A stretch of 64,000 nucleotides of DNA, from assembly GCF_039655775.1 (NCBI RefSeq), contig NZ_JBBYXJ010000001.1, positions 1,945,501 through 2,009,500 on the forward strand, given 5' to 3'. This DNA comes from Iodidimonas sp. SYSU 1G8 (lineage in GTDB: Bacteria > Pseudomonadota > Alphaproteobacteria > SMXS01). Under the pieces are notes generated by a model that saw only the letters and a list, made by a program, of their open reading frames with translations, was not told the origin of the DNA and did no database searches. Position 1 is the stretch's first letter. The number at the start of each line of letters is the position of its first letter. Made by a program: the position numbers and the translations under genes. This document shows, piece after piece, positions 1 to 7,957 of this stretch.

Positions 1-1
1 G

Positions 2-724
2 AATCGCGAGGAGCTTGCCCTGCAGATGGTCGAGGACTGCCTGGCGGCCCGCAACGATCCGGATCTTCCGGCCAAGCTGGTCTACACCTCAAACGCGCAT
101 GGAATCTCGCTGGCCGCTACCGACGAGAACTTCCGGCGGGCGCTGGCCGAAGCCGACCTGATCCATGCGGATGGGGGCGTGATCGTCGCCGCGTCCCGCC
201 TGCTGACCCCGCATCGCATCCCGGAACGGTCGGCGACCACCGACTTCATCCATGACGCCGCCGCCGCCGCCGCGCGGGAAGGGCTGAGCTTCTACCTGCT
301 GGGCGCGCCGGAGGAGATCAACGCCGCCGCGGCGCGAAAGCTGGAGGAGCTCTACCCCGGCATCAGGATCGTCGGACGGCGCCATGGCTATTTCAGCGAG
401 GCCGACGAGGAGGCTATCTGCGCCGAGATTTCAGCCTCGGGCGCGGATGTGGTCTGGATCGGTCTCGGCAAGCCGAAGGAGCAGATTTTCTGCCTGCGCA
501 ACCGGCACCGGATCAAGGCGGGATGGATCGCCACCAGCGGCGGCTGCTTCCATTTCCTGAGCGGTGACTACAAGCGGGCGCCGAAATGGATGTGCGACAA
601 CGGGCTGGAATGGCTGCACCGCATGGTCACCCGGCCCCGGCAACTGGGCTGGCGCTACATGGTCACCAATCCGCACGCGCTCTACCTGCTGGCGACGCGC
701 ACCGGCGGCACCGTCTACCTCTAG
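2..724 (+). CDS. WecG/TagA/CpsF-family glycosyltransferase (5' partial)
   Basis: The reading frame is open from the first bases of the window, so the N-terminus lies to the left; about 240 codons are visible. The family (GT26) transfers N-acetylmannosaminuronate, ManNAc or a related sugar from a UDP-sugar to a lipid-linked intermediate at the inner face of the membrane. Family marks seen are TSNAHGISLA, the conserved acidic stretch LIHADGGVIVAASRLL, WIGLGKPKEQIF and the C-terminal block GGCFHFLSGDYKRAPKWM followed by NGLEWLHRM and an Arg-rich end. The length fits the family with only a few residues missing. It runs towards the sulfotransferase gene and ends 10 bp from it, at the edge of an exopolysaccharide locus, so a role in assembling that polymer is likely. 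The sugar specificity cannot be read from sequence. Confidence 0.9.
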   Translation, partial: NREELALQMVEDCLAARNDPDLPAKLVYTSNAHGISLAATDENFRRALAEADLIHADGGVIVAASRLLTPHRIPERSATTDFIHDAAAAAAREGLSFYLLGAPEEINAAAARKLEELYPGIRIVGRRHGYFSEADEEAICAEISASGADVVWIGLGKPKEQIFCLRNRHRIKAGWIATSGGCFHFLSGDYKRAPKWMCDNGLEWLHRMVTRPRQLGWRYMVTNPHALYLLATRTGGTVYL

Positions 725-734
725 CCGCGACGAT

Positions 735-1646
735 CTACCAGCCGAGTCTGGTCAGGTCGCGGCCGAGAAAGTCGCTCCAGAACACGGTCTCGTCCGCCGC
801 GATCCGTTTCAGCCGGGCGGTCAGTTCGGAAGGCGCCTTGGACGGCGCCGCCTTGATGAGATGGGGGCGCACGCGGGTGAAGTTTCCCCGCTTGATCCAG
901 CGTGCCTGCTCGATGGCGATGCCGAGCAGACTGTCCAGATCGGGCAGCCGCGTGTCGTTGTAAAGCGGCGGCTTTTCGCCGAAGGCGTCCGGGTCCACGC
1001 CGAGGAAGTCGCCGAGCCGGGCGCGCAGCAGGTCGGGCCGCGCGAACATTTCCTCGTAGATCAGCACCATGAGCCGCTCGCGCGGAAACTCGGCCAGATA
1101 GGGCTGGATCAGGCGGGAATAGAGGCTGTTGCCCAGATAGCGATAGTTCCACAGCACGTCGTCATACTGCCGGACATAGGGACCAGCCTCGATCCGGCCG
1201 CTCGCGAGCGCCGTGTCGATGCCCTGACGCTCCGCCGCCATGGCGGCGTCGGGATCGTCCGGCAGGGACTCGAATATCTCCTGCCACGAGCGGCGTTCGT
1301 GGCCGCGTTTGACCATGTGCAGGAAACCGGAATAGGTGCGGGCCGCCGGCGCGCGCAGAATGGCGATCAGCTTGATGTCGCGGCCCAGATGGCCGGCGAT
1401 GCGGCCGGCGATGCGGGGATCGGCCAGATAGGTCGTCGTGCCGTCGATCCGCGCCGGCTCGCTGCCATTGGCCGCGCGGAAGCAGCGTTCATAGCGCTCG
1501 GGAGACGCCAGGTTGATGGCGCGGGAGTAGAAATTGGGCTCCTTGGGGTTCGATACGGCGCATTGCGGATGCTCGGACAGGAATTTGCACAGCGAGGAAG
1601 TCCCGCTCTTCTGCGCGCCGATCATGATCACATTGGCCAGCGTCAA
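735..1646 (-). CDS. sulfotransferase (PAPS-dependent) in exopolysaccharide operon
   Basis: 303 residues. The N-terminal GAQKSGTSSL is the 5'-phosphosulfate loop of PAPS-dependent sulfotransferases, and AILRAPAARTYSGFLHM matches the 3'-phosphate-binding motif (R-x-P-x-x-R-x-x-S). The family moves sulfate from PAPS to a hydroxyl or amine. The start appears to be TTG, overlapping the stop of the upstream beta-helix gene (TTGA) and preceded by a strong GGAGGAGG ribosome site; a later ATG a few codons in is the alternative. It is the last gene of the minus-strand polysaccharide operon. Sulfation of the exported polysaccharide is therefore the likely job, though a lipid or small-molecule acceptor is not excluded. 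Confidence 0.85.
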   Translation of the reverse strand: MTLANVIMIGAQKSGTSSLCKFLSEHPQCAVSNPKEPNFYSRAINLASPERYERCFRAANGSEPARIDGTTTYLADPRIAGRIAGHLGRDIKLIAILRAPAARTYSGFLHMVKRGHERRSWQEIFESLPDDPDAAMAAERQGIDTALASGRIEAGPYVRQYDDVLWNYRYLGNSLYSRLIQPYLAEFPRERLMVLIYEEMFARPDLLRARLGDFLGVDPDAFGEKPPLYNDTRLPDLDSLLGIAIEQARWIKRGNFTRVRPHLIKAAPSKAPSELTARLKRIAADETVFWSDFLGRDLTRLGW

Positions 1647-2809
1647 CGGCGCTCCTCCTCCGGCACCGTATCCCGGATCTGGCCGCCGCGGGCGGCCATC
1701 TCGCGCAGGATGCGCGTATCGGTCGCGTCCCGGTCCCAGGGCCTCGCGCCGACATCCGGCGCCAGCAGGGCCGGCAAGGCGGCGGCGGGAACGATCTCGA
1801 TGTCCTCGGGCCAGCCGATGGGCGGCGACGGGACGATCGGGTTGAAGGCGAGCGCGTCCAGTTCCGGCGATCGGGTCTCGAACGCCACCGTGCCTTGGGC
1901 TTCATTGCCGTGCAGGTAGATGCGCGAGCCCGTCGTCACGCCCTGCTTGCTGAAGAATTTCACCGCCGGACGGGTCGAGGGACCGGCGATCACCAGGTTG
2001 CCCACGACGCTCATCAGGGTCGGCCCCTTGTCCGCCGGACCGCCATAGACGTGCACGGCGTTGAACCCGGGGTTGTAGATCAGGTTGTTGATCACCGCGC
2101 CGGTCGCGTCCGGTGAGAACACCGGATTGCGGAAGCCGTTATGAGCCATCAGGTTGCGGTGGATCAGCACGGTCCGGCTCTTGCCGCCGACCAGCACACC
2201 CATGGAATGGGGCTGCTTGGGATGGATGGAGCGGTTCAGCGTCTCCGCGACGATGCTGTTCCGGATGGTGACGTTGCGAACACCGTCGAACCAGGTGCTG
2301 ATCCCTTCGTCGATCGCCCATGAAACCGAACAATGGTCGATCAGCACGTTCTCGACGATGCGCGTTCCCTTCGGGCTGCCGAGAATGGCGATGCCGTCCC
2401 GGTCCTCGGGCTTCTCGCCGGGGCCGTCGCCGACCCGTATGCGAAGATGCCGCACGATGACATCGCTGGCCTTGATGCGCAGGGTCGAGCCCCTAAGGGT
2501 GATTCCGGGCGATGGCGCCGTCTCGCCCGCGATGGTCATTCGGGGGTGATCGACGATCAGTGACCGCGCCAGGGAAATCTCCCCGCCGACGGTGAAGACG
2601 ATCTTGCGGGCACCCGGCGTGGTCACGGCCTCGCGCAGGCTGCCCGGGCCGGAATCGTTCAGGTTCGTCACCTTGATGAGCCGCCCGTCATCGCCGCCCG
2701 AGGTGCGCGCGCCCGCGATTGGCGCGGACGCCGTGTCCGCGGCGGAAACGGACGCCGGCAGCCCCGCCAGCGCGAGGGCAAGGAGACACTGGGTCAGGAA
2801 TCGCCGCAT
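1643..2809 (-). CDS. secreted right-handed beta-helix protein, pectate-lyase-like
   Basis: 388 residues beginning with a clear signal peptide (MRRFLTQCLLALALAGLPASVSAA). The mature part starts with the pectate-lyase-like opening VTNLNDSGPGSLREAVTTPG and GEISL, then repeated short beta-strand turns typical of a parallel beta-helix (MTIAGETAPSPGI, VIVRHLRIRVGDG, VLIDHCSVSWAIDEG, VTIRNSIVAET). The DHCSVSWAIDEG stretch resembles the Ca-binding face of polysaccharide lyase family 1 type proteins. A GAGGAGG ribosome site precedes the ATG, which lies within the 3' end of the upstream glycosyltransferase (16-bp overlap). In the operon it may trim or edit the exported polymer in the periplasm or outside the cell. 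Catalytic activity is inferred; some such proteins only bind polysaccharide. Confidence 0.8.
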   Translation of the reverse strand: MRRFLTQCLLALALAGLPASVSAADTASAPIAGARTSGGDDGRLIKVTNLNDSGPGSLREAVTTPGARKIVFTVGGEISLARSLIVDHPRMTIAGETAPSPGITLRGSTLRIKASDVIVRHLRIRVGDGPGEKPEDRDGIAILGSPKGTRIVENVLIDHCSVSWAIDEGISTWFDGVRNVTIRNSIVAETLNRSIHPKQPHSMGVLVGGKSRTVLIHRNLMAHNGFRNPVFSPDATGAVINNLIYNPGFNAVHVYGGPADKGPTLMSVVGNLVIAGPSTRPAVKFFSKQGVTTGSRIYLHGNEAQGTVAFETRSPELDALAFNPIVPSPPIGWPEDIEIVPAAALPALLAPDVGARPWDRDATDTRILREMAARGGQIRDTVPEEERR

Positions 2810-3894
2810 ACCGCCTCCTCGAAGCCACCGATCATCCGCGCCATGGTGAACGCGCCTGCCCGTTCACGCGCCAGCTGTCCGAGCCGGTCCCGTTCGCCAC
2901 CGGACGCGAGAGCCTGCCGGATCGCCTCGCGCCAGGCAGCCGGATCATTCAGCGGCAGCAGGACACCCGCCATGCACCCCGCCTCGTCGATCAGGGTCTC
3001 GCGCTGTTCGGGAATGTCGCTGGCCAGGATCAGCATGCCTTCCGCCATGGCCTCGAGCAATGCATTGCTCTGGCCTTCATAGAGCGACGCGAGGGCGAAG
3101 ACGTCGCAGGCGCGGTAGAGATCGGGCAGCCGCTCCGGCGGCAGATGGCCCAGCAACAGCAGCCGGCCGTCCATGCCGAGCCCTCGGGCCTGTTCGGCCA
3201 GAGCCGGCGCCTGATGGCCGCTCCCCGCGATCACCAGCACAAGGTCCGGAACGCCGGCGGCGGCCTCGACCAGCAGAGGATAATTCTTTTGCGCCGCCAG
3301 CCGACCGACCGCGAGCAACAGCGGCGCGCCGGCCGGCAGGCCGAAGGCCGCGCGCGCCTGCGACCGCGACAGGGCGCTGGCCCGCCAGTCCACCCCGTTA
3401 TGCACGACGGACACGCGGCGAACATAGTCGGCGGGATACCGCGCCACCGACGCGGCAACCGCGCCCGAGACCGCGATGACCTTGCTGTAGACTCCGATGG
3501 AGCCGAGCAGCCGGTCCGCGATCCGGAGCAGCGGATGGTAGGTGTTGCAGACACTGCGATGGGAGACGACCCGCCGCTCAATGCCAAGCAGCGCCGCGAC
3601 ACTCTGCCCCACCACATGGGCCAGCGGCAGGAACGAAAGCACGGCGTCGGGACGGTGCCGGCGCAGCGCCGCGAACAGGCGCGGGGCAAGGGTCAGATAG
3701 CCGAGGCCCGAGAGCGGACCATCGACAATGAAGCGCGAGCGCACCCTCGCCTCCGGCGCCGGACCGCGCCGGTAGAGAAACCAGAGCTCGACATCGTGTC
3801 CCCGCTCCCGCAGCCCGTCCGCCACCCTCTGAGCGGCCTGCTGGGCGCCGCCTCCCGCCGTGAACGACGTCAGCACCACGATGCGGCGGGTCAT
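2794..3894 (-). CDS. GT4-family glycosyltransferase
   Basis: 366 residues from the ATG at 3894, which overlaps the upstream gene's stop by 4 bp (ATGA), so the two are translationally coupled. The N-terminal Rossmann start MTRRIVVLTSFTAGGGAQQA and the C-terminal nucleotide-sugar domain (LLAVGRLAAQKNYPLLVEA, ACDVFALASLYEGQSNALLEAMAEG with the conserved E-x7-E) identify a GT-B fold, retaining GT4 enzyme. These add single sugars to lipid-linked repeat units on the cytosolic face of the membrane. An open frame continues upstream to 4431, but that part is a shadow of the neighbouring gene. Donor and acceptor sugars are unknown. Confidence 0.88.
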   Translation of the reverse strand: MTRRIVVLTSFTAGGGAQQAAQRVADGLRERGHDVELWFLYRRGPAPEARVRSRFIVDGPLSGLGYLTLAPRLFAALRRHRPDAVLSFLPLAHVVGQSVAALLGIERRVVSHRSVCNTYHPLLRIADRLLGSIGVYSKVIAVSGAVAASVARYPADYVRRVSVVHNGVDWRASALSRSQARAAFGLPAGAPLLLAVGRLAAQKNYPLLVEAAAGVPDLVLVIAGSGHQAPALAEQARGLGMDGRLLLLGHLPPERLPDLYRACDVFALASLYEGQSNALLEAMAEGMLILASDIPEQRETLIDEAGCMAGVLLPLNDPAAWREAIRQALASGGERDRLGQLARERAGAFTMARMIGGFEEAVCGDS

Positions 3895-5033
3895 GGCGCG
3901 GCGCCGGCGAGAGCCCGCATATAGGCATCGGCCGCCTTGCCGGCGGTGAAGCTGCGGCCGCGCTCGACCCGCGCGGCGCGCGGCGGCGCCGTATCGAGCG
4001 CGTTCGCCATGGCCGCCGCCAGGGCCAGATGATCGCCCACCGGCACCAGCGCCCCCAGATCGCCGCCGCACAGGATCTCGTGCGGGCCACTGGGACAATC
4101 GGTGGCGACGGCTGGCGCGCCGCAGGCCAGCGCCTCCACCAGCACGGTGGGAAACCCCTCCCAGGCCGACGCCAGCACGAACAGGTCGGCGCGCGCCATG
4201 TAGGCGTAGGGATTGTCGGTGAAGCCGGCGAGCTCGATGTCGTCGCTGATCCCCAGGCTGGCGGCCAGCGCCTCGATGCCGGCGCGCTCGGCGCCCTCGC
4301 CCAGGATCAGCAGGCGCGCGGACCTCGTCCGGCGCAAGGCGGCAAAGGCGCGCAGCAGCGTGGGGTAATCCTTCGCGGGCGTCAGGCGGCCCACCGCCAG
4401 CAGCACCGGCGGACCGCCATCGCCGAACCATCGGTGCATGCAGGGCTGCGCGGCCTTGTCCAGGATGTCCGCCGAGACGATGGGGTTATGGATGACCACC
4501 GCCCGGTCGGGCGCGAGGCCGGAATAGCGCAGCAGGGACTCGCGCACCCCCTCCGACACGCAGATGACCCCGTCGGCCAGCGGGTAGATCCACGGAATGG
4601 CGCGGTAGGATCTGCTGCCGCGGAACTGGGCGGCGTTCTTGTCGACCTGGTTGTGCTCGGTCAGCAGGATCCGGGCACCGGTTCGCGCGAGGCGGCCCGC
4701 CACGACGGATGCCGTGTTCGCCGAGACCATGGCGCCGAGGATGGCCGACGGCCGGGTGCGGCGGATATGCCGGATCAGGGGCAGGATCGCCGCGCTCCAG
4801 CCGCGGCCGCCCATTTCCGCGATCCGGACCCTGGGATCGACCAGTCCGAGGAACTCGCCCTTGCGGCGGAACAGCGCCAGGCCCACGACAACGCCGCGCG
4901 CCGCCAGTTCGTTGACCAGCAGGATGCTGACGCGCTCGGCGCCGCCGGCGCGCAGATCCTGCAGCACCATCAGGACGTCCAGCCTCCCCTCCGTGCCGCG
5001 ATCCTCGGATGCTGGTCGGGATGCTTGCGCCAC
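3891..5033 (-). CDS. GT4-family glycosyltransferase
   Basis: About 380 residues from a GTG at 5033; the core fold starts at LDVLMVLQDLRAGGAERVS. The C-terminal domain has LLAVGRLTPAKDYPTLLRAF and ARADLFVLASAWEGFPTVLVEALACGAP, the E-x7-E signature of retaining GT-B glycosyltransferases. It is the first of two GT4 genes behind the autokinase gene and shares a 4-bp stop/start overlap with the second. Its likely role is a sequential sugar addition in the exopolysaccharide repeat. The GTG start has only a weak ribosome site; a start a few codons later is possible. Confidence 0.87.
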   Translation of the reverse strand: MAQASRPASEDRGTEGRLDVLMVLQDLRAGGAERVSILLVNELAARGVVVGLALFRRKGEFLGLVDPRVRIAEMGGRGWSAAILPLIRHIRRTRPSAILGAMVSANTASVVAGRLARTGARILLTEHNQVDKNAAQFRGSRSYRAIPWIYPLADGVICVSEGVRESLLRYSGLAPDRAVVIHNPIVSADILDKAAQPCMHRWFGDGGPPVLLAVGRLTPAKDYPTLLRAFAALRRTRSARLLILGEGAERAGIEALAASLGISDDIELAGFTDNPYAYMARADLFVLASAWEGFPTVLVEALACGAPAVATDCPSGPHEILCGGDLGALVPVGDHLALAAAMANALDTAPPRAARVERGRSFTAGKAADAYMRALAGAAP

Positions 5034-5051
5034 GGTCCCGGCTCCCGCCGA

Positions 5052-7262
5052 TCAGGAGGTGTAGTAGCTTTGATAGGCCTTCCCGTAATAGGCCGAGCCG
5101 TACTGGTACGAGGACAGCCGGTCCATGTCGGCCCGGGTCATGACCACGCCGGCCACGGGGGCGGCACTGCCATCCAGATGCTTGAGACCGTCCACGAGCG
5201 TGTTGCGCGGCGTCTTGCCCCAGCGCACCGCGAAGACGACGCTGTCGCAGCGGTCGGCCAGCACCTTGGCGTCGGCCACCGCCAGCAACGGCGGCGTATC
5301 GATGACGATCAGGCCGAAATGCGGCTTCAGCTGGGTCAGCAGCGTACGGAACTTCTGCGATTCGATCAGGTTCAGCACGTTCTGGGTTTCGCTGCCGGCG
5401 GTGATGTACTGAAACTTGAACTTGTCATGGGTGCGCATGACCGTTTCCAGTTCCGCTTCGCCCGCCAGGAATTCGACGAGACCCGGTCCACGATCGACAC
5501 CCAGTTCCTGGTGGACCTTGGGGCGGCGCAGGTCGCAGTCGATCAGCAGCACCCGCTTGCCGCTCGAGGCGGCGGCGGCGGCCAGCGACATGCTGGTGAC
5601 GGTCTTGCCTTCCGCCGGATTGGACGAGGTCACCGCGACGATCTTGGGCGGATTGTCCACATTCGACAGGTTCAGGCTCACCAGCAGATTGCGGTAGCTT
5701 TCGGTGTACCGCGACATGGGCGAGGTTACCACCTGCATGGCCTTGCTGGTGTTCGGTGCCGTCTTGCTCTTGATTTCGGGGACGATCGTCAGCACCGGCA
5801 GGCCGGTCCAGTTCTCGATATCCCGGGTCGTGTGCACGCCGCTGTCGAGCCGTTCGACGATGACCGCGAGGCCGATGCCCAAGCCCGTGGACCCCACCAG
5901 CGCCAGCAGCAGCATCAGCATGGTCTTGGGCGAACTGGGGGTCGAGGGCGGCTGCGCCTCGGAAATGACGCGCGAATCCGTGGTCTGCAGGTCCTGCTGG
6001 TCCGCCAGTTCCTTGAAGCGGTTCAGGAATGTCTCGAGCAGCACCCGGTCGGCATCGCCTTCACGCGTCAACTCGCGCAGCTTGATCTGACGCTGGTTGA
6101 TGCTGGACAAATTGCCTTCGAGACGCCGCTGGGTGCCGACCAGCATGCTCTCGCGCGAACGGGCGACCGCGACCTCGCCTTCCAGCGAGGCGACGATCTT
6201 GGCCACTTCCGCGCGCACCTTCTGCTGGATGTCGTCGAGCTCGACCTGGGCCTGCAGGATCTGCGGATGCTTGGGCCCGTAGCGCTGGCTGAGCGAGGCC
6301 ATGTTGCGCTTGATGTCGGATTCCTGCTCCTTCAGCCGCTGGATCAGGTCGTTGTCGAGCACTTCGGAGACCGACACGCTGCCGTCGGCGCTGTTCATCA
6401 CCGCGCGCACGTTGGCAAGGCGCGCCTCGGCCTCGGCGCGCTGCGTCCCAGCCGTGACGATCTGCGAGTTCAGCGAGGATAGCTGTTCGGCCGTGGCCGA
6501 GATGGCGTCCCGACCCTCGATCAGGTTGGCTTCCTGCCGGTACTGCTCGACGGCCTGCTCAGACGAGCGGACCTGGCCCTTCAACTCTTCCAGGCGCTTG
6601 TTCAGCCAGGTGACGGTGCGCTGTGTCGCCTCGAATTTGGCGTCCAGCTGGGAGACCAGATAGACCTCGGCCGCCGCGTTCGCGATCTTAGCCGCCTTTT
6701 CCGGCGATTCCGCCTGCGCCGTCAATTCGATCACCCGGCTGCGGCCGCTTCCCGAAACGGTGATCGCGCCGTCGAGGCTGTTGGCCGTGATCCGCTCGAT
6801 ATCGTCGGGCGTCAGCGCCACGTCGTCGCCGCCGCGCACCTTGTCCAGCAGGCTGGCCACGAAGCCGGGTTCCTGCAGGGTCACGTTGAACTCGGGGTCC
6901 TTGGTGAGATCGAGTGACTTGACGATGTCTCGGTGCAGCCGATGGGAGGTCAGCACCTCGATCTCGGTCTGGATGGTCTCGAAATCCGGCGGCAATCCGG
7001 ACAGGACCGCCGTGGTCTCGACCACCCGGTTCACACGAGGCTCGACCAGGATCATGACCGTCGAGCTGTACAGCCGGGTCATCTGCGACAGCACGGCCAG
7101 GGTAATCAGCATCACCACGAAGACCGTGCCGATGATGACGTAGCGGCGGCGCCAGAAGAGGCTGAAAAGGTCCCGGAGCGAAACCTCGTTCTGGTCCTGG
7201 CCACCCCACATGCCGTACAGCGACAGAAGGCTGCGGCGCCTGGTTTCTGATTGGTCGTTCAT
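5052..7262 (-). CDS. polysaccharide co-polymerase / tyrosine autokinase (Wzc/ExoP type)
   Basis: 736 residues from ATG 7262 (MNDQSETRRR). Order of parts: cytosolic N-terminus, first membrane helix at about 42-58, a long periplasmic Wzz-type region with coiled-coil segments (about 60-450), a second membrane helix near 460-480, then a cytosolic BY-kinase domain. The kinase has Walker A SNPAEGKT (547-554), Walker A' LIDCDLRRP (573-581) and Walker B LIVIDTPP (651-658). The tail carries seven tyrosines in the last 18 residues (719, 721, 725, 726, 730, 733, 734), the expected autophosphorylation cluster. It controls polymer length and export together with the outer-membrane export protein encoded just upstream. 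A separate phosphatase gene is not seen in the window. Confidence 0.93.
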   Translation of the reverse strand: MNDQSETRRRSLLSLYGMWGGQDQNEVSLRDLFSLFWRRRYVIIGTVFVVMLITLAVLSQMTRLYSSTVMILVEPRVNRVVETTAVLSGLPPDFETIQTEIEVLTSHRLHRDIVKSLDLTKDPEFNVTLQEPGFVASLLDKVRGGDDVALTPDDIERITANSLDGAITVSGSGRSRVIELTAQAESPEKAAKIANAAAEVYLVSQLDAKFEATQRTVTWLNKRLEELKGQVRSSEQAVEQYRQEANLIEGRDAISATAEQLSSLNSQIVTAGTQRAEAEARLANVRAVMNSADGSVSVSEVLDNDLIQRLKEQESDIKRNMASLSQRYGPKHPQILQAQVELDDIQQKVRAEVAKIVASLEGEVAVARSRESMLVGTQRRLEGNLSSINQRQIKLRELTREGDADRVLLETFLNRFKELADQQDLQTTDSRVISEAQPPSTPSSPKTMLMLLLALVGSTGLGIGLAVIVERLDSGVHTTRDIENWTGLPVLTIVPEIKSKTAPNTSKAMQVVTSPMSRYTESYRNLLVSLNLSNVDNPPKIVAVTSSNPAEGKTVTSMSLAAAAASSGKRVLLIDCDLRRPKVHQELGVDRGPGLVEFLAGEAELETVMRTHDKFKFQYITAGSETQNVLNLIESQKFRTLLTQLKPHFGLIVIDTPPLLAVADAKVLADRCDSVVFAVRWGKTPRNTLVDGLKHLDGSAAPVAGVVMTRADMDRLSSYQYGSAYYGKAYQSYYTS

Positions 7263-7395
7263 CGAACCGGTAAGACCTCGATCTCGCGCGCGGCGGACAT
7301 ACCGCATCGCGCGCCCTGGTGGGCATTGGGGTCGCGGCCAGCGCGCGAGGGCGCGTTACCGGCACACGGGAAAGGGCAGGAACAGCGGAACATGA

Positions 7396-7953
7396 TCAGA
7401 AGTACCGCTCACGCACCCGGATGACGTCGCCCGGCATGACCGCGGTTTCGATCGGCAACAGCGTTTCTTCCGATGTCCCGTCGACCGAACGCTTGATGTA
7501 GACCTGCTCGGTCTTGGCCCGGTAGGTGAACCCGCCGGCCAGCGCCACGGCCTCGAGCACCGTCATCCCGCTGACATAGGGATAGCTCCCCGGGCTGTTC
7601 ACCTCGCCGATGATGAAGAACGGCCGGTAGTTCATCACCTGAATGCTGACGTTCGGGTTCTTCACGTAATCCGGCGTCAGCCGCTCGATCATGGTCTGCT
7701 CGAGCTGCGCCGTGGTCAGTCCCTGCGCCTTGATGGGGCCGATCAGCGGCAGCGAGATATTGCCGTCGTCGCCGACCTTGAACTCGCCGGACAGATCGGT
7801 CTCGCCGAAGACGGTGACCCGCACCTGATCCCCCGGCCCCAGATTATAGCGCTGGTCCGTCTGCGCCGAAGCGGACGCGGCGAACCCCGCCAGCATCACC
7901 AGCATCACCGCGAGCCACGTCTTCAGCCAGACGGCCATGCGGCGCCCGGCCAT
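7396..7953 (-). CDS. polysaccharide export protein (Wza/GumB-like, short form)
   Basis: 185 residues from ATG 7953; ATG 7938 is an alternative start. A signal peptide (VWLKTWLAVMLVMLAGFAASASAQ) is followed by the Poly_export domain (YNLGPGDQVRVTVFGETDLSG, ISLPLIGPIKAQGLT) and one SLBB-type beta-grasp domain (NPNVSIQVMNYRPFFIIGEV, GMTVLEAVALAGGFT). It lacks the additional SLBB domain and C-terminal helix of E. coli Wza, so it resembles the short GumB/ExoF class. It would form the periplasmic/outer-membrane channel part of the export machine with the autokinase encoded downstream. It starts 4 bp after the stop of the beta-barrel gene, indicating one operon. No lipobox cysteine is evident. Confidence 0.9.
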   Translation of the reverse strand: MAGRRMAVWLKTWLAVMLVMLAGFAASASAQTDQRYNLGPGDQVRVTVFGETDLSGEFKVGDDGNISLPLIGPIKAQGLTTAQLEQTMIERLTPDYVKNPNVSIQVMNYRPFFIIGEVNSPGSYPYVSGMTVLEAVALAGGFTYRAKTEQVYIKRSVDGTSEETLLPIETAVMPGDVIRVRERYF

Positions 7954-7957
7954 GTCT

